Positions 10,829-22,759 of a stretch of DNA of 64,000 bases are shown one piece after another. Each line of letters opens with the position of its first letter. Positions within the stretch are counted from its first letter, which is position 1. The position numbers were made by a program, and so were the translations under genes. The notes under the pieces were generated by a model. It was not told the DNA's origin, searched no databases, and saw only the letters and a list, made by a program, of their open reading frames with translations. Origin of the DNA: Nelumbo lutea. Lineage: Eukaryota > Streptophyta > Magnoliopsida > Proteales > Nelumbonaceae. The DNA is taken from the NCBI GenBank assembly GCA_022828595.1, contig JAKGHH010000001.1:204991813-205055812 (forward strand). Reading direction: 5' to 3'.

Positions 10829-12370
10829 CACACATTTATTGGCTATTAAAATTTGACCAATAATTTGTCTCCCTTTCACAAAGGCCCTTGATTCGGTGAG
10901 ATTAAGGAATGAATGACTTTTTGAATCTTAGTTTAAGAACTTTAGAAATGATCTTATACAGACTCCCAATCAAACTGATCGGTCTAAAATCCTTCGGCTG
11001 AATTGCAGGCACCTTCTTAGGGATCAAAGCTATGAAAGTAGAATTTGCACCCGCATTTATTTTTCCTCTTTCAAAGAATTCCAAAAAGACCTCCACTAGG
11101 CCATCACCTAAGATATCCCAACAATCTTGATAAAAAGCCATAGTGAATCCATATGGGCCGGGGCTTTTGATCTTTTATAGAGAAAACTACCTCCTTTATT
11201 TCTTGAACCTCAAACGGTCTTTCCAAGGGTTCCAACAATTCCCTTTCTCCAGCATGCCACTCAAAGTCAGTTAGGGTCTCTCTTGCTCTACTGGAGCTGT
11301 CATAAATGGATTTAAAATGCTCCACAAAAGCTTTTGCAATCTCTTCCTCTCTTGTCAGCATTTCCCATTCCATTCCAAACTTTCCACTATGTTCTTCCAC
11401 TTGCCAAGGTATGGAAAAATATTGTATTACCATCTCCTTCCTTCAACCACTTGAATCTTGATTTTTGTTTCCAGTTTATCTCTTCTTTTCTGAGAATTTC
11501 GTCCAATTCCTATTTCAACTTCCATATCTCTTCCCTTTCTTCACGCCTCAATCCTCTCTTTGCCTCAGCAACATCAAGTTCTTGAATCCTTTTACTAATA
11601 GCCTCCTTTTTGTCTTCAATTATACTAAACTCTTCTTTGTTCCAAGCTTTGATCCTGGTTTTTAGCTTTTGTAGCTTCTTATAAAACCTATATCCCTTCC
11701 ACCTAAACTCCACTGATGCTCTTCCCACCATTCTTTCACTTTCTTTGGAAGTCTGAATGTAACAGCCACATGTTTTCAAATCCAAAGGGGCAAGGTCCTC
11801 CTCTAGTCTTTCTTGAGATACTCTAACTAGACAATGATTCAACATAGGTCTAGGTAGTGCCCTCATCACCAAAACCACCATACTTCCTCCCAATTTGAAG
11901 AGAATAAAAATTTGTCTAGTTTACAACAAAGTGATTCTTCCTGAAAATTAGACCAAGTAAATCAGCTTGTACCAACGGTATCTCCCTCAATTCAAAAGAA
12001 TCCACAAAACTGTTGAACTTCCTCATACTTGATGTGATCCTATAGTTGGGGTTACTTGTTCAATTATAAACCTGATGACATTAAAATCCCTTCACTATAA
12101 TCGTATAGTTACCAATTAATTCTTCTGTAGAGTCCAAATCCTCGTTTTTCCAAATTGTCAAAATACCCCCTGAGGCCCCCCAAGACTGTGCAAAAGCCCA
12201 ACTCAATCCTCTAGCAGACCAATACTTCTCACCCATCTCCTATCCACCTTTGATAGTTTTGATTCCTGAATCAACACAACATCTAGCTTTTCTTTTATGA
12301 GCATTTCCCTTATCACTCATCTCTTCCTGGAACTCCCCAATCCCCATACATTCCAACTAATAATCTTCAT
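10829..12370 (-). pseudogene. LINE-1a ORF2, endonuclease and N-terminal RT
   Basis: The minus-strand start at 12,370 gives MKIISWNVWGLGSSRKR, the N-terminus of an apurinic-type endonuclease, matching MKIISWNVRGLGSARKR at 58,575. The linker before RT is at 11,510-11,700 (FRWKGYRFYKKLQKLKTRIK). The RT fingers are at 10,902-11,440 (MAFYQDCWDILGDGLVEVF, then FIALIPKKVPAIQPKDFRPI, SLIGSLYKIISKVL). The frame is broken many times. The domain ends at the Gypsy insertion and resumes at 684. Together with 1-684 this makes one LINE copy, oriented leftward. Confidence 0.9.
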
Positions 12371-12419
12371 TGAGAAACAACTTATGAGCAACCCTAGACA
12401 CCACCTTTTGCTAACCTGA

Positions 12420-14832
12420 CTACCTTCCTTTTCTCCCAGAGCACCCCTTATCATAGTCCACTTCACATCTCAATCCCTCCACTTCACTCAATTTCTTCTT
12501 CTTCCTTTTAGATGTCCCACCTCCAAGCTTTTTCATAGAAATATCTTGTTCTTCCACTCTTTTCTTTTTTTGACTTTTCTTCCCAATTCTTCTCTTTGTT
12601 GTTTTTTGGCCCAATTTTACCCTTTCTCTCTCCCTTCCCCTTACTTGGGAACTAGGAACTGGAGTATCACCCTCTTGTTCCTTTTTAAAATTCTCCCCTA
12701 ATTCCTCCTCTACCAAGAGTCTAAAGGTTTACAAAATTAATTCCCAAATCCTTTCCTCTTCATCCATAGTATCCTTCAAAGCCTCCACATCCTCTAACAT
12801 CTTTGTTACTTCAATTGAAACACTAGGACAGTCAGCTTTTGGAAGAGTGTCACTAGGATGGGCAGCCTTTGGATGAGCGTCAGCTTCACCTGCAAGCTAA
12901 GATAAAACAACAACTGACATGTCACCAGTTCTGCCTAGGTTCTGAGGGAGTTTGCTGGGAGAGTACTCCTTAGGATTAACCTCTGTTACACTAATAGGGA
13001 GCAGGGATTGCCTGTTTCTTTGCCATTTGACTTGGGAGAGAGCAAACTCGAACTGTTGACACCTTGACCTTGATCTAGATGAGGAACAGGTTCTTCTCTG
13101 AATTTGGCTAAGACATTCAGCGCCTCCCATTCCCAAGCTCTTCAATAGCTCCAAAGAGTTCACAGGCTTAGGGGTAAAATCTTCTCCAAACAGAAGTGTT
13201 GTTCCAAGGTCTACACCCGCTATAGATGAGCTTTTCGAGTACCTGCTTCTCACACTTCCTATGCTGGAACCTTCGAGGAGAAGCTCATCATCTTCCTTTT
13301 TCTTCTTCATAGTTTACCCAATTTGAATCAAAACCATCATCGTCAAACCTCCGCAGATCAAACTTCGGGTTTGTACATTCCGGGGTCGTGGAATAGGAGA
13401 CTAGTCTTGGTCTCCAGCTGAGCTTCTCCGCCACTGTTGTGTTCAAACCTCCCCTCTTCGAATCAGATCTAGAGTTAAAAGATGATAGACCCAGACACTG
13501 GTCTACCACCTTTAGTCCAGCCTTGTCATGTGTCCATTTAAGTGATCACCTGTTCCTTTAGTTCCTTCGGCCCAACCCCTTCTTTAAGCTTTAAATTACT
13601 AGGTGATGGCCCATTTAAAAGCCCATTACTAAAATTCTTTGAGTTTTCTAGAGGCCCAACGCCAAGTGTCACTCGATTTAGCCCATAACTAAAATTCTGT
13701 GGGCCTGGTTTGAGTCTCTTCAAGTTACCCAGTTCAACACTTGGCATGGTTTTACTCAAAAAGTGAGCCCCTCTAACAGATGGCTCATTTAATGCTCCAC
13801 CTGTCAAAGCTTGGGCATAGGACCTGCCCCTATCTAATGGTGAGCATTATTCGGTTAAAACCTAATAACTGAACCAAAAATTTCGGTTTATGTTTTTTAG
13901 GTTTAGCTTTTTCTATTTTTGATTAAATCGATTCAGTTTTTTTTATTTTTGGTTATTTCGGTTTTTGGATTAGAATTTCGATTAACCGAACTAACCAAAC
14001 TTTTTATTATTATATCTAATATATAATATATAATATGTAACATATAACATATCATATATCATATATTTATATATTAATATATAATATACTGAAATTTGAT
14101 TTCATAATATATATTTTATAATATATAATATATATTCTAATATATATAATAGAGTATATATTATTAAAATTCGGTTTTAACTAAAATCTAAACCGAAAAT
14201 TTTGGTTTCAGTTATTTCGATTTTTTCTAAATTTCGGTTTTGGTTTTGGTTTTTATTTTTTTTAATTCAATTTTTAAAATTTTGATTTATTCGGTTTGGT
14301 TTTTAATTGCCCCTATCTGTCTTTAACTTGTCTTGCACGCTCAAGGCATTTCCCTGCAATCTCACCTTTTGCAATCTTCTTTCCAAGACTTTCCAAAACT
14401 ATGTAAACCTCAGCCAATTTCAAATCCACTAATTCCTGATTTCCATGTAAGTATTCTTCTTGCACCTCTTCTTCCTTCTCCCTTTTGGACTTCCTCCATA
14501 GTGAAGCTTCAATGGAAGAGAGAAGCCAAGCTGACTAGACACAATTATTAGAGAAAACATCAATCTTCCTAGGGATTTCTTCTGGTTTAACTCCATTCAA
14601 TCTAATGACTGCTGATCTTAGGTCTAGCAGGAACACACCAACCAGTTTTTCCTTACAGAGAGAAGCAATGGATTCAAAAACTTTCTTCTTCCTCAGATGG
14701 AACGGCAAGCCAGCAATCCTCACTGTGACTCCAGCTGAAGGAAATGCTACAGTCATGAACTGGTCCCCTGGTTCAAAAATTTTGATAGCATCTAATCCAG
14801 TTGTATTCCTTAAAACTTTTCTGTATCCAAAA
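12420..14832 (-). pseudogene. LINE-1a ORF1 (nucleic-acid-binding protein), interrupted
   Basis: Upstream of ORF2 on the minus strand lies a broken ORF1. The part farthest upstream (14,535-14,830) reads VTVRIAGLPFHLRKKKVFES and SAVIRLNGVKPEEIPRKIDV, like the DUF4283-type domain found in plant LINE ORF1. After the 472-bp element at 13,836-14,307, low-complexity and basic segments follow (13,807-12,420), ending in a Lys-rich stretch (KRRIGKKSQKKKRVEEQD). No zinc knuckle is clear. The N-terminus is missing because the LINE joins hAT sequence near 14,832, so this copy is 5' truncated. ORF1 proteins of LINEs bind the element RNA. Confidence 0.72.
13836..14307. mobile_element. 472-bp non-autonomous DNA element with 11-bp target duplication
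   Basis: The segment is very AT-rich and has no coding capacity. Its two arms carry repeated TTCGGTTT and AACCGAA words. A central (TATAATA)n-like core lies at about 14,010-14,160. It is flanked by an exact 11-bp direct repeat, TGCCCCTATCT, at 13,825-13,835 and 14,308-14,318. A duplication of 9-11 bp suggests a Mutator-like origin, but terminal inverted repeats are weak, so the class is uncertain. It interrupts LINE-1a ORF1. Confidence 0.75.
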
Positions 14833-15969
14833 TTAATCAATGTTTGTACAAAATTTTTAAATCTAATATCTTCTCCAAATATAAATGGTTGTTTAACATG
14901 TATTATATATCTTGCTAATGCTTGTCTCGTTTTATCTTGGGAATAATGAAATTTAGAAAATGATGCAAACCTAAAACCAATTTAGGTTTAGGTTGATTCA
15001 TTTTGATCATGTTGAATATGCTTTGCCATGTCTTCTTAAATAGCTATTGCCATTACTACTTTGATAACTAAAATCAGCTTTTACATTTAATGCAAACTAC
15101 TCTCATTCCCTTTCTTGATAATTCTTTAAGTGTAAAATATTCCTAGCAATTGTTTCTTTTTCTTTTTTTTCCTTTGATGCCTTATAACTAGAACCACTAG
15201 GACTATGCTCATGTTGATTCTGTCTACTCGCACTAGCACCAATTCTAATTTCAGTGCTATTGTACTGGGTTTGAGAACCATCAAAGCTAATGATCGAAGT
15301 TAAAGTGAAAGGGGTGTGAGAGCGAGAAGAACCAACCATTTTAATTTTAATAAATATTAAACTCTAAAATTTATAAAGACCTCATGCCTCTAGTCCTTTG
15401 ATACGATATTTGAACTTGAATGCAAGCCTTTAAGCTCTTGAATTGAGCATTCGAGTAAGATGCAAACCTCCTTCTTGTTTAAATTAAAAAAAATAAAAAG
15501 AAAAAGAGTATGAGAGAAATTGATTGTTTTTGTGATGAAAATGTGTAAGAATTAGGGTATTTATAAGGATTAAAAATAAGAATTAATCAAAATGTCCCCC
15601 TAAATTAACTGTTTATAGTTATTGGGAGGGGTATTTTGGTTATTTGAAAAGTTTATTCACCACCATACATAAGATGTCATCCTAAACTAATTATTTATAA
15701 CTGTTGGGGGCATTTAAGTCATTTTATACACCAACGTTTTATAGTTTTCGGGGGTATTTTTTATATTTTCAGCATTTAAACCCCTCTAAAACAGTTATAT
15801 AGTTGTTGTAACAATTGTTGGGTTGGGCTGGGGGTGCCATACTAACCTGACCCACAACCCCTTGGCCCAGCCTGACATAGGGTTCATGCCATGATAGGAT
15901 GGCTGGCACAGCCTGGACAATAATAGGTCATGTCAATCTGCAAGCAGCACGATTCATTTTACACCTCTA
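14833..15969 (-). mobile_element. 5' part of a hAT transposon, with transposase N-terminus
   Basis: On the minus strand the element begins near 15,969 with TAGAGGTGTAAAATGAATCG, a start typical of plant hAT ends. A subterminal region with degenerate TTATAGTTNTTGGG-like repeats follows (about 15,590-15,830). The ORF begins at ATG 15,339 (MVGSSRSHTPF). A BED-finger-like end (SYQSSNGNSYLRRHGKAYST) is at about 15,020-15,080. A transposase helical segment, YSQDKTRQALARYIIHVKQP then FGEDIRFKNFVQTLINF, lies at about 14,833-14,950. There it joins LINE-1a, so the rest of the transposase probably lies left of the window. Frameshifts near 15,100 show it is dead. Confidence 0.75.
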
Positions 15970-16675
15970 ATCAATAACCAATCTATGGTGGCCCAGAAAC
16001 GATAAATTAAGATTGATCAATTGGCACTCATGTTGGCAAACGGCCCCTAAAATTTTAAAGTGGGGTAATTGTGTTTTGAAGCCCCAACCCAAATGAAACT
16101 TGATAATTGGATCCATATAAGAGCCCATATGATGGGCCACCAATGAATCCCTAGGATGTATATTTTAGTCAAGCAAGTAAAGCTTTAAAGTCCATTTAAA
16201 GACATATATTCTTTTTCTAATGAATTTATTTTTACTTAGGAAAAAATTACAAACCTTAGGGCTATGTTTGGATTGAAAGAAAATAGGATAAAAGAGGAAC
16301 GGAGAGTCGAGGAAAAGTTCTGAAAAAATTTCACCAAAAATTCCTGAAGACTTCAACTTTCTGCTGTTTTTCTCAACTAAACGTCCAAATATAACCTAAT
16401 TTACCTAAATAAATCAGTCATTCAAGTTGGCAAACACGCCCTTAGGTTTTAGAATTCCTACTTGGCTTTGCTGAATGCTGATAAATCTCCTCTTTGGCTG
16501 ACGCAGAGTCGCTGACCTTGACTCAGATCAGGCCGGGCCAAGCTGGAGTCTTAGGTCAGAAGTAACAGTATTGGCCCAAACCAGCCCACAAGAACAGTAC
16601 TGTATCTATTACAGTATTTACCTACTTTTGCCCAGCCCAGACAATCAGTCGATCAGCGTCTTCGCTTTTCACTTG

Positions 16676-16709
<34 letters not shown>
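15970..16709. other. Spacer and upstream region of the TRAPPC6 gene, with a candidate MITE
   Basis: No coding sequence is seen. A segment at about 16,259-16,402 has matching inverted ends (GGGCTATGTTTGGATTG and, inverted, GGTTATATTTGGACG), like a small PIF/Tourist MITE, about 310 bp before the start codon. A (GA)n run at 16,679-16,707 ends three bases before the ATG and probably lies in the 5' leader. Confidence 0.5.
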
Positions 16710-16710
<1 letters not shown>

Positions 16711-19700
16711 TGGGGAGGGAGGTGTCGGAGAGTTGCGTGGATAATCTGATGATAGAGATGGTATCGGCGTACTGTAACCGATTCTACTCCACCAAGCCGG
16801 AGCTCGCAGCCCGGAGGATCGAGGCCATCGGATATCAAGTTGGTCACCAGCTTTCCGAGAGGTACGATGCCTTCTCGAAGCAATAAACAGCCATATTCTT
16901 ATTAATGAATTGGTTTATGTAATTATGTTAGCTATTTGATTTGTTGGGCTTTGTGATGATTTGAACTTCTTGTTCTTCAATAGATCGGAGAATTTAATCT
17001 GGTTAGGATTCGCATTGAGATAGATTCTTCACTAATGGGTTCATCATAAGCTGTTTTGACACTGTTTAGGATTGAATTAAGAAAAGGAAAGAGAGAAAGA
17101 AAGACACTCTATGACCAGCGAAACATAAGGGATCCAAAAAATTGGGGCATGATAAGTGAGTAGAGGAGTAATTTAAACAAGAGGAGAATTTTGGAAAAGA
17201 TTTGATCTCTCGCACAGGCATCAGTTACACTCATATAACGGGACTAAAGAGCATGAAATCAAATTCGGTCGCATGGTTAGGAACACATGAATTGGAATGC
17301 GACGTGCTTTAGGGAGTGTCATTTAGGTGCAGAAAGTGGTAGAATGGGTTTTGGGGAAAAGCAGGTAAGAGAAGTGTTTTTTTTTAGGGGTAAGAGAGGG
17401 GTTGGGGGGGGGAGTAAGATCTGAATTCGTTTCTACTATAATCTCCTTATCCTTGTTTTCTTTTCTTTTCTCTTCTGTTTCTTATACCTCTTCTGTACTT
17501 TCTTCTAAATTTCAGCATTGCCTACTGCAAACTAGATTGCTGGAATTCATTAATGTAGAATTGTATATGGTTCAAAACATTGAGATTTGAGAATGGGAGC
17601 ATTTCCACTTTCAGTGTACAACTCTCTACAATTTCAATTTAGTGCATTCTGGTGCCACTGAGTGTGGACAAACTCAGCCAATATATCGTGACAATTTTTG
17701 TCAAACTCCCTCTGATTGCATCTTTATCAGTATCCCATGATATATGCCTACCCTTTAGCACTCACATCTCAATCAAGTCGCACCTAATCTAATTGATTCG
17801 CTAAACTTGACCATTCACTAATGATGTAGGGCAGATAGTCCTATGAGAGCTAGGTGGACTGAAGCCTAAAGAAGTGACTCAAGGAGATGAAGTACAGCTC
17901 TAAGAGAGTTTGTTGGAGCTAACTAAGATGTAAGAATTGACCTATAAAGGTTTCTATATCTGATTCAACAATATTTTGGTTCCTCTATAGACTAACAAAA
18001 TTTGCAAGAACCAAGAAAATAGGTCTAGGAATGTTACTTCTCTGCCAAAAAATGTAACTTTTCTATTTTATGTGCAGACTTAACATAGGGGGATGTATGG
18101 GAATATTTAATTTTAAGGGGTTCTGGTTAGTTTGGACAGAAAAAGACAAAACCTTCTTTGTGAAAGAAAACTCAAATTTTCTGAAAATTAGGGTTTTAGT
18201 TGGAACTTTGAATTGAAACTTAGTAGGATGTATAACAGAGAATAACGAGGGAGTCCTAAATTTGAGAATAATCTGAATTGATCTTACACAAAAGGAAGAA
18301 ATTTTGAGAAAGATATAACAACTGGAAAAAACTAAGACAGTAGCCTTGTTGAGAGCTAGAAGAAATGCTTAACTAGAAGATCTTATTTAAATCTGTTAAA
18401 AAGTAGTACAAAGAAGAGAGGAGAGAGAAAATAAAGGCTTATGTTGAGAAGAAACACATAAGGAAGACAAGCACTTACAGATTACAATTCACTTCCATCC
18501 AAAACATGGCTAGAGGATGAATTTAATAAGGAAATAGTAGGGATTGGGTTACTTTAATCCAAATTACAAAATTGCCACTTGAAAGCTTCAGTCTCGTATA
18601 ACATTATTGAAATACCACTAAAAGGAAAAAATTACTAAAAGCAGAAAAATTGAAAGTCTAGAATACTCCTAGATTCATTTCAGGACTATCATGATGCCCA
18701 CGTCCACTGACCTATAACCATTTGCTTCCAATTACCACAAAAAATTGCAAAAGCAGAAAAATAAGCAATACTTATTTTAGCTATTATTCTGTGGTGATTT
18801 AACTTTGGAAATTATACATAAATTTTTGTAGCAAACTCCTTATGAACTCTACACTTGAATTCATGCCAGGTATACCATGGAGCGTCCTCGGTTCAGTGAT
18901 CATCTTGAGGCAATCAAGTTCATCTGCAAGGATTTCTGGGCTGAGCTCTTCAAGAAGCAGATTGACAATTTGAAAACCAATCATAGGGTATGTCCAATAA
19001 GCTGAAGTGCAGAGAAGTGAAGAACCTTCCTCTAATATTGACAAAAGCATATTTGTCTTGCAGGGTACCTTTGTCTTGCAAGATAATCGATTCCGGTGGC
19101 TTACACGCATGTCAATTGATCCATCCCCAGCAAATGCAGATTTATCTCAGGACTCATCTGGGGAAACTGCTGAGAACAAGGCAATACAAATCACTAGCAT
19201 GCACCTCTACTTCCCATGTGGGATCATAAGGGGAGCACTTTCAAATCTGGGAATCCCTTGTGCAGTTTCTGTAGACACGTCCAATCTTCCTGCATGTGAG
19301 TTATTCATTCTGTATTCTAATCAACAAAATATATGTTAGCAATAAAAAATAAAACACTGGAAGAAAACATGTTACTAATGTTATCTGGTAATTCAATCGA
19401 TAGGGTGGTAATCTTACACTCAGCACATATAAACATACATATTATATGTACACTCAGCACATTCTGTATTCTTTTTTTTTTTTTTTGATAGGTAAAAGTT
19501 CATTAATAATTCATTAGCAGCAAAAAGATAAATGCCTGTTACAAGCGTCCCAAGAGGAGGCGTGAGGTGCAGCTCACTCTTTAAAAGAAAAAAAAAAACA
19601 GCACAAAAATTACAAGTGGGCCCAATACAACTGATCCCTAGTTCCTCCTTTCTTAGCTAGATAGTCAGCAAATAAATTAGCCTCCCTTCCCACCCATTGT

Positions 19701-21116
19701 ATAGTCAAATTCATATGTTGTATTACCCATTTGAATTTCTTCATTTCATTTCTATAACACTATATCACTGAGTTTGGATCTCTAAGCCAGCTCACCACCA
19801 CCTTGGAGTCCCCTTCTATCATCAAATTCTCCAAATCTATCTCTCTTGTAATCTGTGTACCTTGTAGGACTGCATACAGTTCAGCCCTTAAGGAGTCTCC
19901 ATTCCCCATCGGTCCTGAATAAAGTGGTCGTAAATTCCCATCATTGTCTCTTATGGTCTCTCCAATTCCAGAAGGGCTTGGGTTGCCTAGACTGTTCCCA
20001 TCAAAGTTTAGGCTGCATTTGGAAACGATATAAAACGTCATCGATGTAAAAGTTTATGCCGGTTCAGTTTTGTCGGTGTTTGGATGGAGTGTAAATCAAG
20101 ATCGATGTAAAACTCCACTCCCGGTTTAGATTTATCGGCGTTTGAATGGAGTGGAGTTTTACATCATAAATCGATGTAAAACCTCATCTAAAGTAAAGTT
20201 TTACATTGATTATCAATGTAAATACTACATCAATAAAATCAATGTAAAAACTCCACATTTTTTGAAGCTCAACGTTTAGAGCCTTTTACGGTTCGGTGTG
20301 AAACTCCATCAATGAACTTTTACATCGATGAGGTTTTACACCACTTCCAAACACAATCTTAGTTTCATAAAGCCTTCAATGGGAGGTGTCTAAACCAACC
20401 GTGTTTTAGTCTTCTGCACTGAATTAGAAGCCATTGAAAACCAATTCCTCCAAATATCATCAAAGGAAAAATGCTTGAACAATTCCGTAGTTTGTAGCTA
20501 GTATATAGTTGTAGTCATTACACAAACCATAATTTGTTGTTTGCTTCTCTCCTTCTCTTGGAAGATTCTGTCATTTCTTTCTTCCCATAATGTTCAAACC
20601 ATTGCTGCTCTAGTGCACCTCCACATTATTCTTCCCCTTCTCTTCGGCCAAGCAAATGAGATGGATCAAACAACATCTTAATCTCAATTGGCATATTCCA
20701 CCTGTGCCCAAACAAAAAGTAAAACCACTCCCAATTTTCTGCAGCAAATGAATAGGAAATAAGTAAGTGGTAACAAGATTCACCATCTGATTTACAAAGA
20801 GTGCACCAATTCGGGGAAATACATAGAAATGCCTCTTCTTTTGCATGTAATCCAAAGTGTTAATTTTCCTTTCTATGGTATTCTTCTAACATGATTCACA
20901 GGTTTAATTACCTTTTGTTATTATTTTGTAGAATGCCTTGTACACCATTAGAAATTATTTGGTACTCCATTATTTGGTTGAAAATTTGCATCTCAAGGTG
21001 CCAGTTCATATGTACTTTGAGTTTGAGTGAAATACTAGTTGGACTATATATTTAACAACTTCGTTCCTTGTTTTAAATGATTAGCAGGTTCATTTGTGGT
21101 CCGCATAAAAGCTTGA
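16710..21116 (+). CDS. TRAPPC6: TRAPP complex subunit 6 (TRS33-type), complete four-exon gene
   Basis: The exons are 16,710-16,861, 18,870-18,987, 19,064-19,295 and 21,088-21,116, all with GT-AG introns and phases that join to a 531-nt CDS (176 residues). Marker pieces are [91 protein letters not shown] and the end CSFVVRIKA. These match the Bet3-like fold of TRAPPC6/Trs33, a small core subunit of the TRAPP tethering complex, which acts as an exchange factor for Rab GTPases in ER-Golgi and Golgi traffic. Length and start agree with plant relatives. Introns are 2,008, 76 and 1,792 bp; the third holds a LINE fragment. Nothing suggests loss of function. Confidence 0.95.
19471..20885 (-). pseudogene. 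5'-truncated LINE (zinc-finger and RNase H end) in TRAPPC6 intron 3
   Basis: The minus strand carries the last part of a plant LINE ORF2. The zinc-knuckle region is at about 20,560-20,880, with a Cys-rich stretch parallel to 55.3-55.45 kb. The RNase H domain is at 19,760-20,008 ([18 protein letters not shown], then [20 protein letters not shown] and [18 protein letters not shown]). A 16-base T run at 19,472-19,486 is the poly(A) tail read on the plus strand. A possible duplication, GTATTCTT, flanks it at 19,466-19,473 and 20,878-20,885. The LINE is antisense to the host gene and is interrupted by a MITE at 20,011-20,358. Confidence 0.86.
20011..20358. mobile_element. 348-bp PIF/Harbinger-like MITE inside the intronic LINE
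   Basis: The ends form an imperfect inverted repeat of about 45 bp. GGCTGCATTTGGAAACG starts one side, and the reverse of the other starts GATTGTGTTTGGAAG. Both run on to the shared CATCGATGTAAAAGTT. TTA flanks both ends (20,008-20,010 and 20,359-20,361), the usual PIF/Harbinger duplication. Internal copies of ATCGATGTAAAA suggest a foldback structure. There is no coding capacity. Removing it rejoins the LINE RNase H frame region. Confidence 0.82.
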
Positions 21117-21639
<523 letters not shown>

Positions 21640-22700
21640 TATTATATTGAACAAAAAGACGAGATCCCCCCCTCCCACCAGGAAGGATCTGAACAGGGCT
21701 ATATGGCAGCTATACAAAAAATGTATCTAGATACAAAAGGAGGATCCCAAACCAAAAAAATAAATAAATGCCTTAAAAGGAATGCATTTGAAAGCCTTAT
21801 GAATTCCCACCCAAGAATGTAACCAACCCCACATGGACTTAACAATGTCTTCCTTTGTTGATACAGCATTGTTGAAAATCGTCTGTTCCTTTCAGTGCAA
21901 TTTGACCAAACCACTACCAAAGGAATGACCCCCCCCCTCCCAAATGATATTTCCTCTTCTGCTAAAAGTCTAAAACCGTTTAACTGTCAGCTCCACAATA
22001 AACTCTCCAGGCTCGCGGGGAAACAAAAATGCAACTCAATAGTATCTAACATCCTTCCCCAGATCCTCCAAGTCATTGGACAATGCACAAATAAGTGGTC
22101 TACTGATTCAGTCTCCTCAGAACACATAGAACACGGGGTTACTCACTGCCACACACCTTTTGTCAAGTTATCAATAGTCAAACGCTTATTGAGCCAGCTG
22201 TCCACAAGAGGAAGGCCACCTTTGGAGGAGCCACTGAATGCCAAACATTTGCAACCAAAATGCCTTCTCTATCTCCAATAGATAACCTGCCCTAGAAAGA
22301 TTTTACCATGAAACTACCTGATCTCTCAATCTCCACACCCTCCTTCCCACCTTGTTTCTGTCAGGAGTTAAAGTGTAAATCTTTTGCAGCATCTCCATTA
22401 ACAAATTCACATCCCAACCACTAAAGCTCCTCGTGAATGTAGGGTTTGAGGATCCAGACTCCCCATGAAAATTGAACAAGTTAGCTATGAAGCCTTCTAA
22501 TGGCTGGCTAACTGGTGCAGCTATGGATAAACATCTCTTAGAGGCTGGTCATCACACCACGGATCCAACCAAAACTTCACTCTGCTTTCATCTACTACCT
22601 CATATATGATTCTCCTCATTAAATCACCACAAGCTTTTTGAATACCTTGAAGGGATGAGAGATCCATCGTATGGACGCCCAAATCTTGCGGAATAAAGGG
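21640..22700 (-). pseudogene. LINE ORF2 C-terminal fragment (zinc finger, no RNase H)
   Basis: On the minus strand, near 22,060-22,150, I read CSMCSEETESVDHLFVHCP followed by MTWRIWGRM. This is the Cys-Cys-His-Cys zinc-finger region of LINE reverse transcriptases. Downstream come broken pieces of the terminal segment, such as HVGLVTFLG and FWFGILL. The preceding part (22,400-22,650) has the remains of the Trp-rich region before the finger. No RNase H follows, so this is a different LINE subfamily from the copies at 19.5, 49 and 54.5 kb. It has many stops and no clear ends. Confidence 0.7.
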
Positions 22701-22759
22701 GCGAATTTCAAAACTTTTTCTCTCCCTTTCAATTGGGATTCACATTCCCTATTTAGAAA

